Source: Tundrisphaera lichenicola (GTDB lineage Bacteria; Planctomycetota; Planctomycetia; Isosphaerales; Isosphaeraceae). From it: a stretch of 64,000 nt of DNA. The notes beneath the pieces were generated by a model that had not been told where the DNA came from, did no database searches, and saw only the letters and a program-made list of their open reading frames with translations. The stretch covers positions 7,130,001 to 7,194,000 of the forward strand of contig NZ_CP195106.1 of assembly GCF_051175385.1 (NCBI RefSeq), written 5' to 3'. Below are positions 7,884 through 16,589 of this stretch, in pieces (the stretch's first letter is position 1; every line of letters begins with the position of its first letter). A program made the translations under genes and the position numbers.

Positions 7884-9011
7884 ATGAAAATGTCATTCGC
7901 GGCATCGATGGCCACGATCGTCCTCGCGATCGGCACCCCGGCCCAGGCCCATGAGCTGTGGTTCCAGCCGCCCAGCGGCCCGAGTGCCGCGACGGTCCGC
8001 CTGACCTTCGCCGACGTGCCCGACCCGGGCGAGGCCGAGCGGGTCGCCGAGATCGCCCACGCGAAGGTGTGGGCCGATGGCGTCCCCCTGGAGGTGGAGC
8101 GGCAGGCCGAGGGCCTCACGGCCCGCCTCCCCTCCGCCCGCCCGATGGTCCTGAGCGCCTATGCCCACCGGGGCGTGGTCGATTACGGCGGAGACTCGTT
8201 CGTCATCACCCTGGCCGCCTACGCCCAGTCCCGCCCGCTCGCGGCGGGCGATGTCCCGAGGCTCGGCCTCGACGATGACCAGCTCCGCCTCCTCCTGGTC
8301 GCCGATGCGGGCGGCAACCGGAAGCTGCGCGCCACCTGGCGCGGCAAGCCCGCCGCCGGCATCGACGTGCGGACCTTCATCGGCGATGAATCGAGCGACT
8401 CGAAGACCGACGCGAACGGAGAGCTACCTTGCCCCGAGGTCGGCAAGGCGGGCGTCTCGCTGCTGGCGCAACACCGGGAGATGACGCCGGGACTCCTGGA
8501 AGGCAAGGCGTTCACGCATACGCGATACAAGGCGACGTTGAATCTGGTCCCCGCCCCCGGCGAGGGCGATCCCACCCCCGACGAGCGACTGGCCCGCGTC
8601 CGCGAGGTCCACGGCGGGGCCGGCCCGTGGGCCGTCGCCGGCTATCGGATCGGCGAGCAGGCGCTGAAGGCATTGGGCCGTCCGCGTCACAGCTTCGCAT
8701 TGCTGGTCGTCCACCGGTCCCCGGCCGAGGTCCAGTATTCCTGCGTGGCCGACGGCCTGATGGCCGCGACCGGGGCGAGCCCCGGCAAGCTGAACTTGAA
8801 ACTCGAGGAGGTGCCGCCCGAGCGGCTGAGCACGACGGTCGAGGATCGCGAGTCCGGCCGTACGCTCACCTTCACGATCCGCCCCGAACTCGTCCAATCC
8901 ATCCGCGACCTGCCGATGGAACGCCTCGAAGCGGAAGGGAGGCGAGTCGCCGAATTACCCGATGCGGCGATCTTCACGGTCGTCGAGGAGCGAGCCGCGG
9001 GCGGGAAATAG
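7884..9011 (+). CDS. Secreted DUF4198-like / FmdE domain fusion protein
   Basis: Product of 375 residues. A signal peptide (MKMSFAASMATIVLAIGTPAQA) ends just before HELWFQP, so the mature protein would start at or near a histidine, as in DUF4198/NikM-like periplasmic metal-related proteins. The middle part (to about residue 215) is beta-rich, with a TDANGELPCP carboxypeptidase-regulatory-like turn. From about residue 245 the sequence resembles FmdE (molybdenum formylmethanofuran dehydrogenase operon protein E): YRIGEQALKALGRP, then YSCVADGLMAATGASPGKLN with the conserved Cys and ADG...TG...GK pattern. Chosen start: ATG 7884, after GGAGAGGGAC. It follows a DUF1559 gene. The domain calls come from motif memory and imply metal or pterin-type ligand binding, which is unproved here. 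Confidence 0.75.
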   Translation: MKMSFAASMATIVLAIGTPAQAHELWFQPPSGPSAATVRLTFADVPDPGEAERVAEIAHAKVWADGVPLEVERQAEGLTARLPSARPMVLSAYAHRGVVDYGGDSFVITLAAYAQSRPLAAGDVPRLGLDDDQLRLLLVADAGGNRKLRATWRGKPAAGIDVRTFIGDESSDSKTDANGELPCPEVGKAGVSLLAQHREMTPGLLEGKAFTHTRYKATLNLVPAPGEGDPTPDERLARVREVHGGAGPWAVAGYRIGEQALKALGRPRHSFALLVVHRSPAEVQYSCVADGLMAATGASPGKLNLKLEEVPPERLSTTVEDRESGRTLTFTIRPELVQSIRDLPMERLEAEGRRVAELPDAAIFTVVEERAAGGK

Positions 9012-9349
9012 CGGGACCGAACAGCCAGCCCGTCGGCTTGGTCCTCCCGTCGAAGAATTCGGGAAGAGGAGACCAGGACTCGACGTGGCTAGGCTCGATC
9101 GGCTTTGGTCCGGTGATCGTCCTGGTGGCCCTCTCGGTCAGGTGCCTTATCCGGAGAGAAGTCACGCAGTTGGCTGTTTGAGCTTGATCGAGCTGGAATT
9201 CTGGTAGGGTGGGCATTGCCCACCGGATTCGGGCCGTGCCATTAGGCGATACCCACCCTACCAGAAACTGCTCATTGGAAAGGTTCAGGCCCAGGAAGTC
9301 GGAGCTGACGGGAACTCCGTCCCGCCAGGAGTCGATCGTCGTGCAGCAA
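9012..9349. other. 338-bp gap between convergent genes, with a MITE-like hairpin
   Basis: Lies between the 3' ends of the FmdE-fusion gene and the 9350 gene. Apart from the 68-bp inverted-repeat element at 9199-9266, I see no gene or named site in it. Confidence 0.5.
9199..9266. repeat. MITE-like element with perfect 15-bp terminal inverted repeats
   Basis: TTCTGGTAGGGTGGG (9199-9213) and CCCACCCTACCAGAA (9252-9266) are perfect reverse complements around a 38-base core that itself contains GGGCATTGCCC. It has no coding capacity and lies between two converging genes, so it could serve as a bidirectional terminator, but its form suggests a non-autonomous mobile element. Confidence 0.75.
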
Positions 9350-9973
9350 TCAGGCGTATCGCTCAACGACATACCACGGGATGTTTCGCTGCCAGGCTTG
9401 TTCCCGGAGCGTCTCCCCGAGCTTGTCGCTCCTCCCGAGCGTATTGCGGTTGAAGGCGAATTTCTCTCCGTCGCCCCGGTAGACCAGGAAGCTTCGGCTT
9501 GTCGCCTCGGGCATCGCGTATTTCGCGGCCCCCCTCGCCAGGGGGACTCGTTCGTGGAGGATCGTCTCCGTCACCGAGGCGATCTGGTCCCACGGGAACG
9601 CCACGGTCTTCGCGGCGGATTCGTAGAAGAAGCCCCCGGGGCAGAGGGAGACTCGCAGCGAGGAGGTCGAGTAGACCCAGCGGAGCAGCAAGATCCCGCC
9701 GACCGTCAATCCGATCGAGGTGAGGGCCATGATCCCGACCGAGAGCCACGAGATCTGCCCATCCGCAGACATAGGCATTCGGCCGCCGACCTTGATGACC
9801 TCACGCGTGCCGAAGGCCAGGAGGGCGAGCCCGGCCCCGCTGAGCAGGAGGCCGAGGATCACGCCCGCGACCAGGTTGGCCGGGGATGGCCGAAATTGCT
9901 CGGCAGGCTGGCCGACGGCATCGATCGCGGTCGACCGGCAGGCGAGCCGGTCTCCAATCGTCTCCGTGTTCAT
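9350..9973 (-). CDS. Two-helix membrane protein of unknown function, 207 aa
   Basis: Start ATG 9973 (MNTETIGDRLACRSTAID), preceded by GGAAGG. A short soluble N-terminus is followed by two transmembrane helices (about residues 36-56, NLVAGVILGLLLSGAGLALL, and 75-98). A soluble C-terminal domain follows, containing VSLCPGGFFYESAAKTVAFP, WDQIASVTE and FAFNRNTLGRSDKLGETLRE. This topology and the 'W-x-x-I' segment recall PH-like membrane-anchored domains of the DUF6585 type. That is only a resemblance. No operon partner is visible. Confidence 0.72.
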   Translation of the reverse strand: MNTETIGDRLACRSTAIDAVGQPAEQFRPSPANLVAGVILGLLLSGAGLALLAFGTREVIKVGGRMPMSADGQISWLSVGIMALTSIGLTVGGILLLRWVYSTSSLRVSLCPGGFFYESAAKTVAFPWDQIASVTETILHERVPLARGAAKYAMPEATSRSFLVYRGDGEKFAFNRNTLGRSDKLGETLREQAWQRNIPWYVVERYA

Positions 9974-10192
9974 CGTCGTTCCTTCCGTCCTTTCAAGGAG
10001 ATAAGTCGTTGGGAGAGGGTCAGGCCACTCCGCTGGCTTCCCCGCCACCGACGTCATTTCGAACCGCATCAATGCTGAATCAGCCTTCCTGACCTATTGG
10101 GATTGATGGGCGAAGTTGCGACGAATTCGCGAGAAATCGGACGCCCTCGCGGGCCGAGGGCCATCCCTCCTCCCGAGGAGTCCCGCCATCGG

Positions 10193-10660
10193 CTATTCCT
10201 CCCCGCCCGCCTGCATCATCCCGCGCAAGAATTGAAGCCCGCCGAAGAGGATCGGCCCCCAGGCCAGGAGCATTCGACCGCCGCCGGACGCCACGGCCAT
10301 CCGGAAGGAGATCGCCGACAGGGCGAGGCCCAGGAAGCACCAGAGGGCACCGAACACGATGTCCCTCCGGCCGGCCTCCTGGAGCACCCGGGATCGGGCC
10401 TGCTTCACGTTTCGGACGAGGGTTGATGCCGACTCGCCGCTGAATCCCCGCTCGGTCAGGCTTTGCTCGATCCTCCAGGGCTCGACCCCGAGATGAATCT
10501 GATGCGCCACGTAGCCGCAGGCCGCCTCGACCGCCCGACCGTTCGACATTCCCTGGTCACGCGGGGCGTCGAAACTCCGGCGGCAAGCCGGGCAGATCCT
10601 CCCCGTCATGGGTAGGACTCGCGTCGAACAGTGCGGGCAATCCACCATCGACTCGCTCAT
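10193..10660 (-). CDS. Zinc-ribbon membrane protein, 155 aa
   Basis: Starts MSESMVDCPHCSTRVLPMTG at ATG 10660, nine bases after GGAG; an ATG at 10675 is possible but lacks a ribosome site. Residues 8-30 form a treble-clef/zinc-ribbon pair (CPHC...CPAC). A helical soluble segment follows (to about residue 95), with WRIEQSLTERGFSGESASTL, then two transmembrane helices near the C-terminus (FGALWCFLGLALSAISF and LLAWGPILFGGLQFLRG). Likely a tail-anchored inner-membrane protein with a cytoplasmic zinc ribbon. Function unknown; it is transcribed away from the 11045 gene. Confidence 0.75.
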   Translation of the reverse strand: MSESMVDCPHCSTRVLPMTGRICPACRRSFDAPRDQGMSNGRAVEAACGYVAHQIHLGVEPWRIEQSLTERGFSGESASTLVRNVKQARSRVLQEAGRRDIVFGALWCFLGLALSAISFRMAVASGGGRMLLAWGPILFGGLQFLRGMMQAGGEE

Positions 10661-11044
10661 GTTCGGCAACTCCATCCATTATCCATTAGATGTGGCCGGC
10701 CAGGCAGATCGGTCGCGAAGACTTCCCGACCCGCGCGTGGTGCGGACCCGCCGCGACCAGCCCTTCGGCGGGGGGGCAACTCGCCCTCTCCCCCCGAATG
10801 AGCTACGATCCGGAGGCGGACGCAGGACGATGATTTCAAAAAATACACACTTTGAACATAATATATCTTTTGATATAGATGAATGATTCGAATCCTTCGA
10901 ATTTTTTAATCGATCGATCGACTCGGGGGCCCATCGGGGCGAATTCTCCCGGCCCGGCCCGAAAAGTGTGATACCGGGCCGATCGCGGTCGCGAATGTTC
11001 GAGGGAGTTCTCCCCGGACCTTCGATTTCCCGCGAGGCCGCCCC
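10661..11044. promoter_or_regulatory. Divergent intergenic region with an AT-rich island
   Basis: Separates the divergent genes at 10660 (-) and 11045 (+). Bases about 10832-10910 are strikingly AT-rich for this genome (ATAATATATCTTTTGATATA, then a small hairpin ATTCGAA-TCC-TTCGAAT at 10886-10902 followed by TTTTTT). This is the natural place for the promoters of one or both genes. No gene is visible. Specific promoter boxes cannot be assigned. Confidence 0.5.
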
Positions 11045-12142
11045 ATGATCGTCTCCGAAGCCCGACTGGCCGCGAACCGACGCAATGCCCTCCGGAGCAC
11101 CGGCCCGAAGACCCCGGAAGGGAAGGAGCGATCCCGGGCGAACGCCCTGAAGCACGGGCTCTGCTCGTCGGTCGTGGTCGCCGAGGATGCGAAACTGGTC
11201 CAGGACCGGGCCTATGACTACTTCGGTGCCCTTCGGCCTCAGAACCACTTCCAGGCCTGGATAGTCACCGAGGTCTCGCTGCTGAGCATCCGGATCGAGC
11301 GCTGCGAGCGGATCGAGCGCCGGGTCCGCGACCGGATCGCGATCGAGGCCGAGGTCTCCTGGGAGGAAAATCGTCGGCTCGAAGCCTGCCTGCTCGGCGA
11401 GCAGTTGGCGCATCGGCCGGAAGCGGTGGTCCACCAGCTCCGGAAGTCGATCCAGGGATGCGAATGGCTGATGACCCGGTGGGCGATGCTCGCCCACGTG
11501 GCCGACGAGAAGGGGGCCTGGACCCCCGATCAGACCCGGCTCGCCTTCGACCTCCTGGCCACCCCGGGCGCGTTTCGCGAGGGCCGCGAGCCCGGAGCCG
11601 CCCTCGACTTCGAGGGGAGGCGGGCCGATGCGCCCGGCGACCCGGCCGGCGTGGCCCGTCGCGAGATCGCCGCCTTGAAGGAGCTTCGCGAGCGGGTCGA
11701 GGGCCTGGATGAAGCCCGGCAGTCGCTGGCCCGGTCGGACCTCCGCGACTTCGACGACCCCGAACTCAACCGGCTCCGCCGATACGAATCGACCCTCCAC
11801 CGGAGGCTCCGCTGGTGCGTCCAGCAGCTCCGGTCCGAGATCCCCGATCGCGACTCGCCCCGGGGCCTGCGGCAGGAATGGCTCGGCCATCACGAGCGAT
11901 CGCCGGACCCGAAGTCACCCCCCGCTCCGCCGCTGCCCGAGGTCAAGATCGACCTGCTCCTTGACCCCTCGGCCCCGAAGTCGGTCCACCCGCCGTTCGA
12001 CCTCGAATTGCACGAGCTTCCCGCGCCCGGCGAAGGCCTGGACATCCCGATGATCCTGGCCGACCGCCGGCAGAGGAAGGCCGACCGGGCCGATGCCCGC
12101 CGCCATCAGCGACGCCGGAAGTTGGAAAAGCTCCGGGCCTGA
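11045..12142 (+). CDS. Hypothetical protein with N-terminal TGPKTPEGK...NALKHGL motif, 365 aa
   Basis: Begins MIVSEARLAANRRNALRSTG and contains TGPKTPEGKERSRANALKHG at residues 19-38. This motif marks a multicopy family of unknown function common in planctomycetes and acidobacteria. The rest is charged and helical (Arg/Glu-rich, many Leu-Arg-Arg runs), with a proline-rich segment near residues 285-310 and a strongly basic C-terminus (RRHQRRRKLEKLRA), consistent with nucleic-acid binding. There are no membrane segments. It starts just after an AT-rich island and ends before a repeat-filled gap, a setting compatible with a mobile or repeat-associated gene. Function unknown. Confidence 0.78.
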   Translation: MIVSEARLAANRRNALRSTGPKTPEGKERSRANALKHGLCSSVVVAEDAKLVQDRAYDYFGALRPQNHFQAWIVTEVSLLSIRIERCERIERRVRDRIAIEAEVSWEENRRLEACLLGEQLAHRPEAVVHQLRKSIQGCEWLMTRWAMLAHVADEKGAWTPDQTRLAFDLLATPGAFREGREPGAALDFEGRRADAPGDPAGVARREIAALKELRERVEGLDEARQSLARSDLRDFDDPELNRLRRYESTLHRRLRWCVQQLRSEIPDRDSPRGLRQEWLGHHERSPDPKSPPAPPLPEVKIDLLLDPSAPKSVHPPFDLELHELPAPGEGLDIPMILADRRQRKADRADARRHQRRRKLEKLRA

Positions 12143-12796
12143 TGAGACTCGGGACCAATGTCGGTCGACTCGCCCTCCTCGGGCCGAAACCCGGTTCGAG
12201 GCCGTCCCCGCGCGCCATCCACCGGCCCGATAGGAGGCTCCCGGCCGGAGATCCGGCCGCGCCGGGCCAGCTTGAATGGTTTGAGGCCCGAAAATGCCCG
12301 GTCCATCGATACCGAGGAGGCCGAATGCCCCCGATGTCACGCCAATCAAATCCATGTTTTATTATACATCAAGAACGAAGCCAGGCTCGGGCCGGAACGA
12401 ACCCACCGGGCGAGTTCGGTCGGACCCTCTCGCCCGACGATCCTCCGGGTGTGCCCGGGTTTTCCGGGCGTCTTCGGCCGAGCAAGCTCCGCCCTGGGGC
12501 AGTCTCCTCTCGGCGAAGCCGCTTTGGAGTGCGGGAGCTTGCTCACGCGATACGCCCCGGAGCTTGCTCCGGGAACCAACGACCCACGCCAACGCCCATC
12601 CCGCGGAGCAAGCTCCGCTCAAGCAAAGCGGGAGCAAGCTTCCGCACTCCAAAGCCTCCGGCGGCCCGATCCCGGATGCGGCCGGGGTGGCCGGGATCTG
12701 CGGTACTCCCAATCTCCTCGTCCGGGATCCCCGCGCCTTGTCGCGGGGGCGGGCGAACTTTACTCTGGAGCGATTGGGCCGACCGGAGCGGCCGGG
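12143..12796. other. 654-bp gap filled largely by repeat family 2
   Basis: No credible gene. The centre is the repeat copy at 12478-12665. An open frame runs through it into the next gene, but its composition follows the repeats and not a protein. The final 20 bases carry the GGAG ribosome site of the FG-GAP gene. Confidence 0.5.
12478..12665. repeat. Interspersed palindromic repeat, family 2, copy B
   Basis: Shares with 6500-6640 the words GAGCAAGCTCCGCCC, TTTGGAGTGCGGGAGCTTGC, CCGGAGCTTGCTCCGGG, AGCAAAGCGGGAGCAAGCTT and CGCACTCCAAAGCCTCCGGC, but in a different order and with an extra unit. The order differences suggest a mosaic element built from mobile subunits. Confidence 0.8.
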
Positions 12797-15205
12797 ATGG
12801 ATCTCCAACTTAGGATGACGACCTTGAGACGTGCCATCGCGGGACGGTTGCGTGAGCTGGGACTGGCCCTGGGTTCCCTGGCGGCGCTGGGGGGCGTGTC
12901 CTTCGGGGACGACACCCGGCTGGCCGACTACTACGGGTTCCTCCCGCTGGAGGTCTACAAGGTCGAGAACCGGATCGGCGGCCTGACCGTCCGGGACCTC
13001 GACGGCGACCGGGTCGACGACATCGCGGTCGTCAACAACGCCCGGTCGCGGATCGACCTCCTCCTGACCACGCCCCGGCCCGAGGGGGAGGTCGCCCCGG
13101 CCGCGGCCGACGAGGTCAACCAGCTCCCCAGCGACCAGCGGATGCGGCCGGTCAGCGTGCCGGTCAACAAGGAGATCGTCAGCCTCCAGGTCGGCGATTT
13201 CGACGGCGACGGCAAGCTCGACCTGGCCTATTACGGCAACCCCGCCGGGATCGAGATCCTCTACAACCGGGGGAACGGCCGGTTCGGGGACGTCAAGAAG
13301 ATCAACACCGGGGAGGCGGTCGAGGCCTCGGGATCGCTCACGGTAGGGGACCTCGATCGCGACGGCCGCGACGACCTGGCGCTGCTGACCAAGGACGAGG
13401 TCGTGGTGATCTACCAGCGCGAGAAGGGGAAGCTGGCCGAGCCCGAGCGGCTCCCGCACACCTTGGATAATCCCCGGATGATCCGGGCCGTCGACCTCGA
13501 CGGCAACGGGGTGGTCGACCTGGTGATGCTCAACGGCGGCCCCGATGATCCGATCCGGGTCCGGTTCGCGGTCGAGGGGGGGCGGCACGGCCCCGAGGAA
13601 CGATTCGCCCTGGAACCCCTGCGGGCCTACGCCTTCGGGCAGGTCGACGGCAAGCCCGGCTCGGAGCTGCTGACCATCGAGAACCAGTCGGGCCGGACCC
13701 GCGTCCTGACCCTGGGGGCCGACGAGGAGGGCCTGAAGAACGGCCGACTGAGCTTCTATCCGCTCCCCCCCGGGAGCGAACAGGGGCGGTCGCTCGACCT
13801 GGGCGACCTCGACGGCGACGGCCTGGCCGACGTGGTGGCGACCGACCCGGCCCGGGCCCAGTTCGTGGTCCATCTCCAGTCGGGGAAGGCCGGCCTGGGC
13901 GAGTCGAAGACCTTCCCGGGGCTGGTCGGCGGCGGCCCGATCAAGCTGGGCGACCTCGATGGCGACGGCAAGGCCGAGGTCTACGTCGTCTCCGAGAAGG
14001 AGAAGCAGCTCGGCCGGAGCGTCCTCCAGGATGGCCGGCTGACCTTCCCCGCCCCCCTGCCGACCAGCGGCGACCCGGTGGCCCTGAGCGTGGCCGACCT
14101 CGACGGCGACAAGACGCCCGAGATCCTCTATGTGACCCGCGACCGCGCCGAGGGGTCGACCTCGGACCTGTTCACGCTCCGGGCCCTGGCCCGCGACAAG
14201 TCGGGCACGTTCCTGCCGTTCCGGTGGGGGCCGGTGGACAAGGTCCCGCTCAAGGGGGTCGGCGGGGTCCCCCCGGCGATCACGGTGGTGGACGTCAACC
14301 GCGACAACATGCCCGACGTCCTGGTCTTCGACGTCTATGGGCCTCCGCTCCTCCTGCTGGGCCGGGCCGGCGAGCCCCCCGCGCCCGCGGCCGGCGGGCT
14401 CGGGCCGCTGGCCGGCGTGGCCCGAGGGGGCCTCTCGGTCACCACGCTCGATGGCGAGCCCGCGCTGATCGTCGCCCAGCAATCGTTCGCCCGGAAGCTC
14501 CTCCTCGACCGGGCGGGCCAGTGGGCGGTCCAGGACCAGTTCGACTCCGGCCGGGCCTCGGCCCAGGTCCAGGGAGCCTCGGCGATCGACCTCGACGGCG
14601 ACGGCGTCAAGGAGATCGCCCTGCTGGACCGGGTCTCCAAGTCGATCCTCTTCCTGTCGAAGAAGGACGGGATCTACCGGCCGAGCGGGTCGCTCTCGGT
14701 CGGGCCGTTCGAGGACTTCCAGGGGATGCGCGTGGCCGACCTCGACGGCGACGGCCGCGATGATCTCCTGCTGGCGGGGACCTCTCGCTTCGGGGTCGTG
14801 GTCACGGGCAAGCCCGGCCAGAAGCTCCGGACCCTGGCCAGCTACGAGTCGCCCCGGAATGAGGCCCGGTTCGGCGACCTCGCCGTGGGGGACCTCAACG
14901 CCGACGGCCAGCCCGACGTCGTCCTGATCGACATCGCCGAGCACTTCATCGAGATGGCCACCTACGCCGGGCAGCCCGACCTGGCCCGGACCATCGCCTT
15001 CAAGGTCTTCGAGCGGAAGGCCCGACGGAATGCCGCCGACCTGATCGAGCCGCGTGACCTCGCCATCGGCGACGTCGACGGCGACGGCCGATCCGACCTC
15101 GTCCTGATCGTCCACGACCGGGTCCTCGTCTACCGGCAGGACCCCGGCCCCGAGAAAGAAAAGGAGAAGGAGCCGGTGAAGGCGGCCGACGCCCGGACCC
15201 CCTGA
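12797..15205 (+). CDS. Secreted FG-GAP/VCBS-repeat beta-propeller protein, 802 aa
   Basis: Start ATG 12797 with GGAG eight bases upstream; a second in-frame ATG at 12815 is possible. The N-terminal about 45 residues are signal-peptide-like (LRELGLALGSLAALGGVSFG). The remainder is a string of FG-GAP/VCBS-type repeats with the calcium-binding consensus DLDGDG or close variants (for example DLDGDRVDD, DFDGDGKLD, DLDRDGRDD, DLDGDGLAD, DLDGDGKAE, DVNRDNMPD, DLDGDGVKE, DLDGDGRDD, DLNADGQPD, DVDGDGRSD). Such repeats fold into integrin-like beta-propellers outside the cytoplasm. The C-terminus is a charged Lys/Glu stretch. Ligand unknown. It is not obviously operonic with the next gene, which begins 235 bases later behind an inverted repeat. 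Confidence 0.9.
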   Translation: MDLQLRMTTLRRAIAGRLRELGLALGSLAALGGVSFGDDTRLADYYGFLPLEVYKVENRIGGLTVRDLDGDRVDDIAVVNNARSRIDLLLTTPRPEGEVAPAAADEVNQLPSDQRMRPVSVPVNKEIVSLQVGDFDGDGKLDLAYYGNPAGIEILYNRGNGRFGDVKKINTGEAVEASGSLTVGDLDRDGRDDLALLTKDEVVVIYQREKGKLAEPERLPHTLDNPRMIRAVDLDGNGVVDLVMLNGGPDDPIRVRFAVEGGRHGPEERFALEPLRAYAFGQVDGKPGSELLTIENQSGRTRVLTLGADEEGLKNGRLSFYPLPPGSEQGRSLDLGDLDGDGLADVVATDPARAQFVVHLQSGKAGLGESKTFPGLVGGGPIKLGDLDGDGKAEVYVVSEKEKQLGRSVLQDGRLTFPAPLPTSGDPVALSVADLDGDKTPEILYVTRDRAEGSTSDLFTLRALARDKSGTFLPFRWGPVDKVPLKGVGGVPPAITVVDVNRDNMPDVLVFDVYGPPLLLLGRAGEPPAPAAGGLGPLAGVARGGLSVTTLDGEPALIVAQQSFARKLLLDRAGQWAVQDQFDSGRASAQVQGASAIDLDGDGVKEIALLDRVSKSILFLSKKDGIYRPSGSLSVGPFEDFQGMRVADLDGDGRDDLLLAGTSRFGVVVTGKPGQKLRTLASYESPRNEARFGDLAVGDLNADGQPDVVLIDIAEHFIEMATYAGQPDLARTIAFKVFERKARRNAADLIEPRDLAIGDVDGDGRSDLVLIVHDRVLVYRQDPGPEKEKEKEPVKAADARTP

Positions 15206-15286
15206 GGCTCGATCGCCCGGCCGATGCCCGGCCGGCTGGCGAGAGATTTGCAGGATAGGTGCCGCGTGCCGGCCCCGAGGGTTGCG

Positions 15287-15335
15287 GATCGCGGATTTCG
15301 GGATCCTCCGATAATTCTCGCCGAGATCCGCGATC
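15287..15335. terminator. Inverted repeat downstream of the FG-GAP gene
   Basis: GATCGCGGAT (15287-15296) and ATCCGCGATC (15326-15335) are perfect 10-base arms around a 29-base loop, 80 bases after the stop. There is no T-run, so this is only a possible transcription end or a repeat remnant. Confidence 0.35.
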
Positions 15336-15440
15336 ATTAATCCGGGGCGCGGCCCCCCCCTAACTCGATCGCGAACCCCTTCCCGCGCCGCAAGGAGCGG
15401 GTACGGGCCGGTCATCCTGCAAACGGAGGAATCCCCGCTC

Positions 15441-16589
15441 ATGACGACCGCCGAGATCCAACCGACCGAGTGCGAGGATCACCCGAGCACGTCGATGCGG
15501 CTGGTCGCGATCATCCTGGCCTTCGCCGCGGTCCACGTCCTGTCCTCGATCCTGGTCCCGTTCCTGCTGGCCCTGGTCCTGTCCATCGCGCTGGCCCCGG
15601 TCGCCCGGCGGCTGGAGCGCCTGGGGCTGGGGCGGACCGGATCGAGCCTGGCCTGCACGCTCGCGGTCCTGCTGGTCCTGCTCGGGATGGGCGGGCTGAT
15701 CGCCTATCAATTGACTTCGATCGGCCAGGACGCCGGGCGTTATTTCCAGAAGCTTGGCGATCTCGCCGCCCGGTTGACCCATGCCATCGGGGCCGATCCA
15801 CTCATCAAGGATCTGGGGAAGTCCGGGGGCGGGGAAGGTCCCTCGGGGGCCGAGGGCGACCCGAAGTCCTACTTCCAGGGGCTGCTCCGCCGGAATGTCG
15901 AGTCGCTGGGAAGCTGGCTGGTGACCGGGATCGGCGGCACCTTCGGCTTCCTGGGCGGCACGGTCCTGTTCCTGGCCTTCCTCTGCTACATGCTCCAGGG
16001 CCGCACGGAATGGATCAAGCGGCTCCGGCTGGCCTCGGAGAGCCTGGGACTCCGGCCTCGCGACCGGACCCTCTCCCGGGTCGCCGGGCAGGTCGGGACC
16101 TACCTGGGATACCTGGCGATGATGTCGGCCACCTATGCCCTGGTGATCAGCCTGGTGCTCTGGCTGCTCGGCGTCCCGCAGCCGATCCTCTGGGGCGTCC
16201 TGACCGGTGCCCTGGAGTTGATCCCGTTCTTCGGCCCGGTGATCGCCGGGGCCCTGCCCGCGCTGGCGGCCCTGGGTTCGGGCGACGGGCTCTGGCAACC
16301 GTTGGCGGTCGTCGCGGTGTTCGCGATCCTGCAGACCATCGAGGGCTATGTCGTCGCGCCGCTCCTGTACGGGAAGGCCGTGGACATCGACCCGGTGACG
16401 GTCCTCTTCGGGGTCCTCTTCTTCGGCTTCCTCCTGGGCCCGGCGGGCCTGGCCCTCGCGATGCCGCTGATGATCCTGCTCCGAGGAGTCCTGTCCATCT
16501 CCCCCGACACCCCGACCCTGGACGCCCTGGCCGACGTCGACCCTGCCCAGGATCGGCCCGAAGGGGGGAAGGTCGGGAAGGAAGGCTGA
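15441..16589 (+). CDS. AI-2E family transporter / PerM-like permease
   Basis: Product of 382 residues, normal for the AI-2E-type permease family (TqsA, YdiK, PerM; Pfam AI-2E_transport). The expected topology is visible: paired N-terminal helices (MRLVAIILAFAAVHVLSSIL and PFLLALVLSIALAP), a hydrophilic periplasmic region (about residues 90-155), then C-terminal helices with the family's conserved segments PILWGVLTGALELIPFFGPV and LQTIEGYVVAPLLYGKAVDI. GGAGG lies about ten bases before the ATG. Family members export small solutes or act in Na+/H+ exchange; the substrate cannot be told from sequence. It appears monocistronic. Confidence 0.9.
   Translation: MTTAEIQPTECEDHPSTSMRLVAIILAFAAVHVLSSILVPFLLALVLSIALAPVARRLERLGLGRTGSSLACTLAVLLVLLGMGGLIAYQLTSIGQDAGRYFQKLGDLAARLTHAIGADPLIKDLGKSGGGEGPSGAEGDPKSYFQGLLRRNVESLGSWLVTGIGGTFGFLGGTVLFLAFLCYMLQGRTEWIKRLRLASESLGLRPRDRTLSRVAGQVGTYLGYLAMMSATYALVISLVLWLLGVPQPILWGVLTGALELIPFFGPVIAGALPALAALGSGDGLWQPLAVVAVFAILQTIEGYVVAPLLYGKAVDIDPVTVLFGVLFFGFLLGPAGLALAMPLMILLRGVLSISPDTPTLDALADVDPAQDRPEGGKVGKEG

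Noticed and set aside
10886..10908. Hairpin followed by six Ts considered as a true intrinsic terminator
   Set aside because: It lies in a divergent region with no plus-strand gene ending upstream, and the stem is only 7 AT-rich pairs.
12362..15442. Open frame of over 1,000 codons on the minus strand opposite the FG-GAP gene
   Set aside because: It is the antisense of the repeated DLDGDG codons, which lack stops on the other strand; the composition (VAVEVxxVDxD runs) is an artefact.
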